64,000 nt of DNA from Acrasis kona (lineage: Eukaryota > Heterolobosea > Eutetramitea > Acrasida > Acrasidae): positions 38,042 through 102,041 of the forward strand of contig JAOPGA020001753.1 in NCBI GenBank assembly GCA_026419775.2, written 5' to 3'. Positions within the stretch are counted from its first letter, which is position 1. Each line of letters begins with the position of its first letter. Both the position numbers and the translations under genes were made by a program. Below, one piece after another: positions 1-9,420 of this stretch. The notes under the pieces were generated by a model that was not told the DNA's origin, made no database searches, and was given only the letters and a program-made list of their open reading frames with translations.

Positions 1-16
1 ATCTAAACTAAGTCAC

Positions 17-823
17 ATGAGATATCATCCGCTCCCGGCTCGTCGAGTTATTTCTGCTCTTGATGGAGATCCCTGTACACATTGCTGTTACGAGAGGGAC
101 TATGGGTACTTTTATCAAAGACATAAACCTAACGCTGTATTTGTTTTGGGATGTTGTGTGAGAAGTGAGTACAAAAATCAGCAGCAAGAGGACCTATTTG
201 AGCGTTATTCACTATTAAGAGATGTCCTAAGTGGTTTTGATTCTTACATTGGTTATATTAACCCAATCAATGGCCGTAAAGTAAGGTGTATGAGGTGTAA
301 AACCATGGGGCATTCCACTTTACATTGTTGTACTACTTTGTGCAAACTCTGTCAAGATCAGTTCGATTGTTCTCACCGTTTAAGTGAATTTAGAGATGTT
401 TGGTATTGGAGAGATGATAAATGCTGGGTTCCATACACAAAAAAGATATGTGATATGTTATCAAATTCAATGAGTAACAGAGTTAGCCAAGTCGTTCCGT
501 TATATGGTCATTTAAAACACATTCATGTTACAATTGACCCCTCCACGTTTCAGACCAATACTATAACAAATCGCAGGAGGAGTGTTAAACGTGGACAGAG
601 ACAGGCAGGTGAAGTGCTACCACTATGGCAGTTTAAATTTTATGGAGAGGAGAGTTGGACGACATATCAAGACGCATCCATTTTAGAGCTGGCTCATAGA
701 AATAAATTGACACCATTAATGGTCCCTCAAGGTAACCAATTAGCTTTCTTTGTTGACCTTGAAACAATGAAAATTATTGATTGTAGGAGTGGCAGAATTG
801 GTGAGGTCAAGAAATATGATTAA
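17..823 (+). CDS. CCHC zinc-knuckle and WWE-domain protein (5' end may lie outside the window)
   Basis: A 268-residue reading frame without introns. Residues 91-104 fit a CX2CX4HX4C zinc knuckle (C91, C94, H99, C104), a single-stranded RNA/DNA-binding module, followed by further Cys/His residues at 109-120. Residues about 204-265 look like a WWE domain: a leading W204, a second W214, an IxELA helix and a closing hydrophobic strand before a basic end. WWE domains are known to bind poly- or iso-ADP-ribose and to occur in ubiquitin/ADP-ribosylation proteins. No catalytic domain is visible, so an adaptor joining nucleic acid to ADP-ribose or ubiquitin signalling is an inference. The codons upstream of the ATG stay open to the window edge, so the true start may be further left. 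A macro-domain ADP-ribosyl hydrolase gene lies in the same window. Confidence 0.6.
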   Translation: MRYHPLPARRVISALDGDPCTHCCYERDYGYFYQRHKPNAVFVLGCCVRSEYKNQQQEDLFERYSLLRDVLSGFDSYIGYINPINGRKVRCMRCKTMGHSTLHCCTTLCKLCQDQFDCSHRLSEFRDVWYWRDDKCWVPYTKKICDMLSNSMSNRVSQVVPLYGHLKHIHVTIDPSTFQTNTITNRRRSVKRGQRQAGEVLPLWQFKFYGEESWTTYQDASILELAHRNKLTPLMVPQGNQLAFFVDLETMKIIDCRSGRIGEVKKYD

Positions 824-932
824 AATACCCCAACTTTTTATTTTACAAGACTTGTTCTTCATAAAACAGACAATTCATGTTTCGAAACATTTTTATTTTA
901 AAAATTTTTTTTTCAGTAGCCGAACATTTGTG

Positions 933-1395
933 TCAACGTGCCTTCCCGGATCTATTCCTGTCACTCACCCTCTTTGACAAGAAGGTGTGGATGTTGTTGA
1001 AGAGCTTTGTAGACTCTAACACCTCAGATTCCGTCTTCTTCTTACGAATGTCCGCCAAGTAAGGAAACTGGAAGAATTCTACAAATTCTTTGTAAAAATC
1101 TCTTCTTCACTGTCCGTTTGCTCCATTTGCCTCTTGGGTTTAGCCTGTTTCGATTTGTCGGCAGTTTGTGGTGTAACTTTTTTACTTTCATTGGGAGCCT
1201 GGTCTTTTTCGGGGATCTTGCTCTCCGCTTTGTTCTTTTTGGATGGTGAGGGCGACAGTGGTGTTGAATTAATGGATTCTCTTCAACCTCGTTGTGTTTT
1301 TGTTGTTCTTCAACGGCACGTGCGATTTCAAGGAAATTCCTGATCCGATCATTATTTGATGCGACCTCCGTGGATTGATCAACATTGCATCGTAC
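933..1395 (-). pseudogene. Broken Lys/Glu/Ser-rich coding remnant with two frame changes
   Basis: On the minus strand three coding-like stretches lie in three successive frames. The first encodes a helical segment beginning about DQSTEVASNND. The second is a basic, low-complexity segment (for example SPSPSKKNK and EQTDSEEE). The third reads KEFVEFFQFPYLADIRKKK and ends at a TGA at 933-935. The joins are not bounded by GT/AG sites, and the last shift falls in an ATTTTTAC run, so small indels are the simplest explanation. No domain is recognised. The right end runs antisense into the truncated start of the chitinase-like remnant at about 1375, so the two fragments probably meet at a rearrangement breakpoint. 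The overall impression is a disordered nuclear-type protein that has decayed. Confidence 0.45.
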
Positions 1396-2287
1396 ATATC
1401 CGTTGTAAACTTGGCATTCATCAAAACAGACACGAACTATAGTGGGAATGGTGATTTGAAAAATACCGGCTTCAAATTCCCATCTTCGATAACCGTAACT
1501 TCAATAAAGAACAGTATTACTGCCTTGAAGAAGAGATTATCGAGCGTAAAGGTTCTAATAAGTGTTGGTGGAGCCTCATATGGTTTCGTCAGAGCAACCG
1601 TAACCAACACCTGGCCCCTCGCAAACTTGACTGCGATAAATCTTCTACTAAGAGATACCGGAGCAGATGGAATAGATCTAGATTTCGAACCTTATCACGA
1701 CGCACTTGACATTAAAAATTGTGATAGAAGTGTTGCCACAGATGCAGACTTGATTACCCTAATAAAGAGTGCTAGGGGCAACCTCACCTCAGATAAATAT
1801 TTAACTGCCGCTGCCTGGAATAGTGGCGCATTTAACTCCGACAGGTATCCAGCAAGCAGGTTCCGAGCCGGAAGAAACGTGGGTTAATCCATTAAGACAG
1901 GTTGGTCACATGATTGACTCTCTATTTATTATGTCATATGATATTAATCTCGCTACTTTTAACTATACTGCAGCTTTTGATGGGTTCAAGTATTTGTCAC
2001 CCACTAGCAACGTTCTATTAGGAGCAGAGAATGGTGAGACTGATTTAGACAGTGCTTTGAACTTTGCAAGATATTCTGCCTCAAATAATGGTGCTGGTAT
2101 GTTCACTTGGGCCTATTTGCATTATGATAACAACAGTCCGAGCAATATGGAGCTGATGAATGCAATTTATTCATTATATAATCCAGCGAACGTTGATGGA
2201 AGCTTGAGAGTTGCAAGTGGTTCTTCTAGAATCACAAGTTCTTTATTGATTGTTTGCTTGGTAGTGGTTTTCATATCCTTGTTTTGA
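1375..2287 (+). pseudogene. GH18 chitinase-like gene, 5'-truncated and frameshifted
   Basis: The first frame (to about 1880) carries the GH18 catalytic signature DGIDLDFE, which fits DXXDXDXE, preceded by the usual SVGGASYG strand. The reading continues in another frame from about 1830 to 2287, with a YD-containing strand (SLFIMSYD), a WAYLHYD strand near the end of the barrel, and a hydrophobic C-terminus after a Ser-rich spacer that looks like a GPI-anchor signal. Family members cleave chitin or related GlcNAc polymers at the cell surface. Here there is no ATG and no signal peptide: sequence similarity to GH18 begins at about the second strand. The frame change near 1825-1870 is not explained by an intron of normal size. 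I call it a pseudogene. A sequencing error plus missed upstream exons is the alternative. Confidence 0.6.
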
Positions 2288-2635
2288 AATGATTAGCTAC
2301 ACCCAATATTGAATAAATTACAAGTGTTAGAATAAATTACATTTACATTGTTCATCAACCATGTCAAAATTATAATCTCATAATGTTAGTAGCGCGATCA
2401 TATTGTACCCAACTCTTTGTACTGTTGATGAGGCTATTTTAAATGGACGAATAGCTAATGGTAATTCCCATGTTGCATCTATTTGCTGAATCATTGTGTG
2501 AAATTTCTACAATAGCCGGATATAACTTCTAAAAATGTTCTTAGTGCGCAGATGCCCGTCACACAGTGACATCGATTGTGAACAAAGATATCCCGATGGC
2601 TTGCATTCCTTGGGTGATAGGCCGAATAGGTTGTA
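2288..2635. other. Intergenic region between the GH18 remnant and the USP gene
   Basis: AT-rich DNA with AATAAA-like signals shortly after the GH18 remnant (around 2310-2335). A 34-codon frame starting at about 2535 (MFLVRRCPSHSD...) ends just before the USP start and may be leader sequence or a gene scrap. Nothing else is recognised. Confidence 0.35.
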
Positions 2636-4553
2636 ATGGGTCAGTCAACTTTTAAAACAACTGTTATGCACGTGTCAGATGAATATGATACTGATGAAGA
2701 CGATTTGTCCGAGTTGAGGGTATTAGAGGTAAATGATTGCGAAGTTGATATAAATGACGGCACCGGAATCGTTATGAATAGTGCCCATACAACTGTGGGT
2801 GTTACTGTCTACACTGGTGACAAGGGTGAGTTACCCATTTTAATCGAAAATCTAATTCCTAGAAACTGCTCAACATTTTATAACGTTTAGCCACGGCGAG
2901 AACCAATATAAGTTTGATGTATGTATTGATATTGACTACCTATTTATTTATTCAGATTTGCAATGTACTAATGCTAAACTACTCATCTGATAATGCTAAT
3001 ATAATAATAATGCCCGAAGCCAAATCTACAGTTGAGAAGTTTAGTTCTCTACCCAAAATAAATTATGTTGTCACTGTTCGCAGGCTTTCAGAGAGATTAG
3101 TAGACCTCTTTAATCTTGTTAAGCATAAAATGAATCTTTTGCATGTTGATATTGGTAAGTGTTTAATGTGTGAGTGTTGTTTAAAAGGCTTTCTCAGATT
3201 CACTCAAAAGAACAATATACCCGCCAGAAAAAACCCCCAAAATTGAACCCGATAAGCTATTTACATCCAGTAATACCTCTAACCTCGCGTCCCCCATTCC
3301 TCCTTGGTTGCTCGTTGAAATAAGCAAACAACAGCGCACAGGACGTACTAGACAAGAGAGTAGCGCCCCATTTGCCGTCGAAATAGACGGCGCATCGAAA
3401 GACGAAGATTCTCCCTCTCGGACAAGAAAAAAGAGAAGGAGAGTTTTTGGTGATGAGAATGCTCCCGATGATGACTCTGACTATGAAGAGGGATCCAAAA
3501 GGTCAAGAAGACGCAAAGCTTTGGCTGCGAGTGTTGAAGAGGAAGTGCATAATAAAAATAATGCTGGGACACGCTCACAAAGAAGGGCGAGAACCAGGGG
3601 CACAAAATCTCAATCAAGAGGGTTTTTAAACCTCGGAAATACTTGTTATATGAATGCTGTTATTATGGTACTTTTCCACTGTCCAAATGTTGCACAGGCT
3701 CTGCTTGATGAAGATGCTTATGATTATGTGGTAGAGGAGTATGATAATCCTAATCAATCTACTTATTTGGCGTTGACAAAGGTTTTTGATCGATTTCAAG
3801 ACAATAGGCGTAGAACTTCGACCAATCCAGGTTCAATCAAATCGCGCATGGAATTGGTGCGTGACTATTTTAAAGGCAATGAGCAACAGGATGCCCATGA
3901 GTTTTTCGTGCTGTGTATGGATAAAGTTAATGAAGAACTAGCATCTATAGATGCTGAAAGGAACTTTGTGAGAGATGACTGCTTGGGTCAAGAGTGCTTT
4001 GTGATTACATGTAAGCAATGTGGCAAGAAGAAGGTCAAAAAGCAAGAGTTTACTGCATTAAGTTTGCATTTTATTAAAAGTGGACACGAAGACGATGCCG
4101 TGTATGGATCACAGATCATGTTAAACAATCTTTACGAATGTGAAAATGTACAGTCTCAATGCGAAGAATGTGGCAGTAATGAGGCATCTGTTGTTAGAAG
4201 ATTAGAGAACTCTCCAAACATTCTTATTCTTCATTTGTCCAGGTTTAGCAGTAAAGGCGAATCCGATAGCTACACCAAAATTAACTGACAGGGTGACTAT
4301 GGATCCCATCATTGATACTTTCAGCTGTTGTGAAGGCGGTGCTGGATCAAAGTATCAAATCATTGGCGTAATTTATCATGAAGGACAGACGCCAAGGGAA
4401 GGACATTACTACTCATCTATATACAGACAAGACATGAATATTTGGCAAGAATGTGACGATGAAGACGTCATCGACACCACACAAGAAGATACATTAGAAA
4501 ATCAGGATAAGGAATCTTGTTGTTACATGTTATTTTATCAAAAGCAAAAATAA
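2636..4553 (+). CDS. Ubiquitin-specific protease (USP/UCH family C19), with a +1 frame change at a UGA
   Basis: Exons 2636-2825, 2863-2918, 2956-3154 and 3198-4285, then after one skipped base 4287-4553, give about 599 residues. Three introns of 37, 37 and 43 nt close the frame. The USP fold is clear: Cys box LGNTCYMNA (catalytic C near residue 298), QQDAHEFF, a CxxC pair in the fingers, the strand NILILHLSRFS, and the His box EGHYYS. A basic, Ser/Arg-rich linker (for example KKRRRVF) precedes the domain and may act as a nuclear signal. Family members remove ubiquitin from proteins. The frame breaks at AAC TGA C (4283-4289). Dropping the T restores an uninterrupted USP sequence (YTKIN then DRVTMDP), while splicing across it would delete conserved residues. 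It is either an assembly error, a mutation or a programmed +1 shift. The gene ends 13 bp from the convergent SET gene. Confidence 0.8.
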
Positions 4554-4566
4554 ATCAAATCACATT

Positions 4567-7484
4567 TTATTCTGATGATTCAAGTGACAAGAGTGTGAGT
4601 TCGACAACCTGCTTTAGTTGCATGCGGTAACGAACACACATTGTTTTTTGCACGTTCTCTCTCTTTGACAGTACGTTTGTAATTGACTGGTCTTCTCTTT
4701 CCAACTTCTTTAGCAAGTGCTCATCATCCTGAAGACTGGTCGGAAAAGAGTCAAGAATGCTTGACAAGACACTTCGTACAGTGTTAACGACATGCGACTC
4801 GTTGTTGATGATAATCTTCGAATCAACTTGATTATTCACAACAATCTTATTGTAGTACATCTGAGCCTCCTCTTTATTCATGAAACAAATGCGAAGCATG
4901 TTAAACAATTTGATTGGAGGTTTCACTTTGCGTCCAATCCTCTTCCTCAAGAAATGATCGAAACCCAAGTGTAAATGCTCCAGTAATGATTGCTTATGTT
5001 CGCTGTCCAAGAGTGGTTCCAGAGAGGCCGAGTCCAAGGTGAGCGGAAAGAAAAAGTCGCTTTCTTGAGTAAACAGGGCACCGTACCTAAGCATCAGTTC
5101 GTCATTGTGAAGAGTAGCCAACAAGTTGCCGCCCACAACAAAACTTCCAGTCGCGTCGTTGGTTCCTTGGTGTATTAATTTCACACGCACAGTATTATCC
5201 GGGGATGTGTATTGACAAATTTGACTTTTGGCACGATAATGTAACGGAGAATATAATCCGAACACCGGAATAATATTTCCATCACGGACGAGAGTGTCGT
5301 AAGCTGTATAAGCCCATAAAAAATTTTCAAAACACAAGACAGTATTGGACACATTAAAGTTTTCTGCAAATTGTCTGCTCTGACAGCACGAATTATAAAT
5401 AAAATGAAAGGTTTCTTCGAGCTGCTGTTTCAAATCTTTGGTATCCTCGTACAAGGACGTATTCTCCAGAAGCTGAAGTACGTGAGGAGCATAAAACAAG
5501 GTTGTATTCCATGTATTGGGAAGTGCTTCAAAAAAGTGTTTGAAACGACTCGTACAGGACACGACAGGACAGAATTTGTGATACAAAACGTACATCATGA
5601 TGGTGGTCTCCTCGTCAAACAATTCTTCATTGTTGATCTTCTGGATGCACCTACCGAGCGGATCGTTACAAACAGTGGTATAGTTTATACATTCATTCAT
5701 GTTCAGACACAACACCTTATTAGATCCCATGGCGTCCACACGGACACACATGTCACTATCATTGATGCCGCTTACAAAAGATTTATTTGGAAATTGATTT
5801 TTTGATTGGAGCCAAGCAGTATTGTTCATGACCTTCTTTGATGGCTCGCCTTGGTCCAGTTCCAATGGACTCGGCTGAACGATTTCATTCCTGTACATGA
5901 CGCCGTTGGGTAACATTCTCAATAGGTCGCTTCCGGTAATGTAATCCTTTTCCATGGACTTGACCGTCTTGAACGAATGACTCAAAACTTGGAGCTGTCC
6001 CAATTTGTACGCTGCAATGTTATATTCTCTGATGCCTTCAATGTGACTTGGGTTGGGAATTTGTTTGGTAATGTGAGTGAGCTCGTCGACGACTTGTTGG
6101 TATGATTTTCCATCAAGGATGACATTGATCTTTTGTCTTAGCAGCCTGTTTAAGGATTGGAATACTGCGTGTTCGTTTCTGAACGATATAATGTTGCTGA
6201 ATGTTTGGGCGTTGGCGTTGCTGACGGAGTGGAAATACACTTCGAATGAATTCATGGCACAGACACGTAGTGAGGGAATGAGTCCTTCTGGCAGGCAGTC
6301 CTTACGGAGGTAGTGGCCCAACCTAAAAATGTTCAATGTGTGGAACGTAGAAGATACTTACTTGTAACCTAACTTTGAAATGATTTGTTGTTTGTGTAAA
6401 ACTAAATCTTCATCAGCGTCTACAAGAATGAGTGATTTTCGAAAGAATGTGTAATTACCGTTGAAGCCAAGTTGAATGTAATAAGTGTCTTCACGATTAT
6501 TAGGCACTACGAACCCATAACTCAACAGGAACGAATCATTGCTCTTGGCACCGTAATTGTTAAAAACCTATACATGTTAACAATGTATTTGTGCTAGTCA
6601 TTACAAACCTGAGCACCCTTCACCAATGGAGCTCTGGACTCTAACGAGAAGAATCCTTCTTCGTAGTTGATGTTATATGTGACTTGTGAATTAAACTCGT
6701 GGTTGAGAATGTCAATTAGAGGTAGTAGGGTCGGATAGATTTGTGCGGTTCCATTGGGTTGAGTTGAAGGACCTTTGACTGGGAACACTCTAGACCAAAC
6801 GCATGAAAAGGCCCACGTAAATCTCTCGAATGAAAAATCTTTTGTAAAATACTCAGGACACACCTAAAATAAATCAAATAACTTTGAATGCATTGTTTAC
6901 TTGCTGAAGGGGCACCACAAGATTATGCCACAATTGACCTAGCTTATCTCTAATGTTAAGTGTGCTCTCTTGAAAATGTTAAAGTATAGGAGTGGAGAGA
7001 ACTTACTTAGTAAATTGGTACCCTTCAACTTGTTCAACTGTTGTTGAGTGAAGAAAATGGTTGTATCGAATCTTTCAGGTAGTAGCTGAAGATATGGAAA
7101 CCAAAAGCTATCTCTATTTCTTACAAACCTTTCGTAGACCAGAAACAGATAGAATAAAACGTTGTTATCTTCGAACAAGTCATTGTTTGTGTTTTGCACG
7201 CCTGTTGTCGGTATTTCCCCCACCGTTGCCCTTTGTTGTTTTATAATTTGAGAGTGTAATTTAAAAGCTTTTCCAAATTCAGAGTTCAGTGCAGTGTGTG
7301 CATTTATTGAAACGGATAGTGGTATGCGAATGATTGAGTATGGCAGTTCAGACTGAACCACTTCATCATTCATCAAACCACCGAATCCGTAAACATCATC
7401 CAAGTGTTGAACAGAAACGCGCGGAGAGATTTTCAATCCGTTCGTTTCTGCCCACTCCAGGAATAGCGACAGATTGGCCTGCAT
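4567..7484 (-). CDS. SET-domain protein of the SETD3/Rubisco-LSMT type with a duplicated, degenerate second half
   Basis: Exons 7484-7007, 6968-6901, 6863-6609, 6567-6362 and 6322-4567 give 920 residues, with four introns of 37-41 nt. The first half has the class hallmarks: LLPERFDTTIFF before the insert, FTWAFSCVWSRVF, LLPLIDILNH and FLLSYGF. These form a lysine- or histidine-methyltransferase SET core, and a helical Rubisco-LSMT substrate-binding region follows. The second half repeats the order: ALPNTWNTTLFY, then FLWAYTAYD (W672), then IIPVFGLYSP where the NH motif should be, then MLRYGALF, then another helical region with the pattern RICFMNKEEAQMYYNK. The duplicated SET has lost the NH pair and most cofactor contacts, so it is probably a scaffold or regulatory copy. 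The start chosen is the ATG at 7484, because the frame upstream runs into the 3' end of the next gene. Confidence 0.72.
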
Positions 7485-7623
7485 TGCCGTGTGAATTGTT
7501 GAGGATGTCAAACTCAACCAAGGTGGCAAAGTTACAAAAAAAAGAAGAAACAACACATGACACCGTGTGATGGGTGTTGTGATAAGTAGTAATAACTTCG
7601 AACGGAAAGTTCTAGATTTATTT

Positions 7624-8754
7624 TTATAGTGAAATTCTTTCAACAAAACCAGAGAATGACTCAACTCCATCATAAACAAAGTAGTTATCCAAAGGATCGG
7701 AATCTCTACTGATTGCTTTGATTATTTCTTGGGCAGCCACACCACCAACTATAGCACAAACTGGATTTAGTTCCGCGTTAGCATTCCTACATAAACTCCT
7801 TCAAAATGTTAGTAACAACTCAAGGTAGCTTCTTACTTGACAACATCGTCCCTTACGGTCATACCACTCAGTCCGTGTCCCTTCAAGAAAACATCATTTT
7901 TGAACGATATGACCTGGTCCTCCTCGTCAACATTTGGTAAGCGACCAACATGTCTATGATATTCGTATAAAACTATGAAAAGGTTGTGTTGGTGTATGTA
8001 AACATTTCTTACGTTGCATAGCTAGCCACAGTTCTGATAGCCTTCTTACTTTTTTAATATCCACCTTTTGTACTTCTCTTAGACTCTTGAATTGTATTGA
8101 TTTTTCTTGAACAAAGGTGCTGTCCTTCTTTTTACTATTAAATAGTTAGTTTCAGCAAGTAATTGTTACGGTTACATTTTAATGTCAAGCTTAAGCAGGT
8201 CTTCGAACATTATAGCGTATAGTCCAAAAGTATCTGCAGCAAAAAATAGTGATCCTTTTTGTCTGGTAATGTCGTTCACGCGAATCTAAGGAGGTTGATT
8301 AAATAAAAGTAAAAATTCTAACCTGCTCATTAAGGGAACAATTTGTCAAGAATACAATGTCAAAATTGTCGAAAAAGGTTGCATCTTTTGTAGCAATGTC
8401 ACCTGCTTCGCAAGTAACTTTGACATATGGATTCAGCTCCTGAATTCTTTGGAGACTAGCTTCTGCCCTCTGCAACTTAAAAAACAATTACATCCAAACT
8501 ACACTTACATTTTTGCCAACATCCTTTTCTTCTATGAAAAATTGTGCACCAAGATCCTGATAAGTGACGACGTCCTTATCCATAATACAAACGTGTCCCA
8601 CGCCAGCCAGAACAATGTTTTTACACACTTCCGCACTAAGGCCTCTTATTCCATAGACAAGAACGCGTGTTTTGAGCATTCTGTTCTGTGCATCGACACC
8701 CCACAATCTGATTTGTCTATCATAGATCTTTGCTGTCTCTGCAGAGAGCGACAT
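7624..8754 (-). CDS. SAE1: SUMO-activating enzyme subunit 1 (SAE1/AOS1)
   Basis: Exons 8754-8509, 8469-8323, 8285-8176, 8134-8013, 7972-7837 and 7786-7624 give 307 residues, with five introns of 37-50 nt. The N-terminus has the E1-family string YDRQIRLWG, followed by the ThiF/MoeB Rossmann fold (VLVYGIRGLSAEVCKN), DLGAQFF and a VGKNRAEAS segment that aligns with the AOS1 arginine region. The C-terminus has PVCAIVGGVAAQEIIKA, which is typical of E1 N-halves. The length and the lack of a catalytic Cys domain point to the AOS1 subunit, which pairs with UBA2 to adenylate SUMO in the nucleus. NAE1/ULA1 shares YDRQIRLWG but is longer. The stop codon overlaps an AATAAA signal. The start lies 55 bp from the divergent gene at 8810. 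Confidence 0.85.
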
Positions 8755-8809
8755 TTTTGTTGTTTACAAAATCGATTTGTTGTCAGAGTGAACCAAGACG
8801 GTACTTCAA
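8755..8809. promoter_or_regulatory. 55-bp divergent promoter between SAE1 and the four-TM gene
   Basis: Two start codons face away from each other with only 55 bp between them, so both 5' UTRs and both promoters must fit here or lie inside the neighbouring coding regions. No TATA element is obvious. The spacing is seen directly; shared control is inferred. Confidence 0.5.
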
Positions 8810-9410
8810 ATGACAACTGATTTTGATCCCTATCATGACAACCATTCGGCAGTTGAGACCGAGCTTGGTGGGCCTCCCAAATCCCTCAAGGAGCAGCAGA
8901 AAGAGTTTATAGCGATGAACAGGTAATGCTCAAGATTACGGCATGTTATTTATAATTGACAGGCGCTTGAATATTTATACATTAGTTACCGCATTGTTCT
9001 CGTTAATAGTCGCCATCCTTACAATTGTTCTTTACTCACAGACAAATGCTATAGACATTGGCGACTGTAGGGAATCTTCCGTTAGGATCGTACTTATTGT
9101 GATAATTGTATTAGAAATCCTTAGCAGCTTCCTTGGTGTTTTAAGTGCATCCCTACAATGTTTCCTAACCGGTTCACTCAAAATCATGAGTTCATTTTGG
9201 TTCTGTTTAAGGATCATTCTTTTTATGCTCACGACAGGTGCTGTTGTGTTAGTGGCCGCATACGTTTGGTCTGGATCATGTAGAATTGATTCAGATGCGT
9301 TTTGGATAAAAAGCACAGTTTACCTATCATTGGTGTTTGCAGTACAACTCATAACAATATTCGTCAGCTCATTATTAGTTTGTTATGGTTGCTTTTCAAC
9401 TTCAAAATAA
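8810..9410 (+). CDS. Four-pass (tetraspan-like) membrane protein, function unknown
   Basis: Exons 8810-8922 and 8963-9410 (40-nt intron) give 186 residues. A short polar N-terminus (MTTDFDPYHDN...) is followed by four hydrophobic helices: about YTLVTALFSLIVAILTIVLY, then IVLIVIIVLEILSSFLG, a third with FCLRIILFMLTTGAVVLV, and a last one near the C-terminus. Two cysteine-containing loops (GDCRESS and SGSCRID) lie between the helix pairs and could form disulfides. I see no tetraspanin CCG motif or other named signature. The coding sequence has few A+T-rich codon excesses and the intron is canonical, so the gene looks real. The stop TAA is embedded in AATAAA. Confidence 0.6.
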
Positions 9411-9420
9411 ACATTTTATT
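9406..9420. terminator. Overlapping convergent poly(A) signals
   Basis: AATAAA on the plus strand (9406-9411) and on the minus strand (9415-9420) lie 3 bp apart, and each overlaps the TAA stop of its own gene. The two mRNAs therefore have almost no stop-proximal UTR before the signal, and their 3' ends must overlap. Confidence 0.6.

Noticed and set aside
1134-1343. Plus-strand ORF of 69 residues
   Set aside because: It is the antisense of the Lys/Glu-rich minus-strand remnant and its Leu/Phe/Ser-rich composition is typical of an antisense shadow.
4251-4291. GTAAAG...GACAG intron as an explanation of the USP frame break
   Set aside because: It leaves a stop (AGG TGA) in frame; the alternative donor at 4243 would work but removes conserved USP residues. 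A one-base frame change is the better description.
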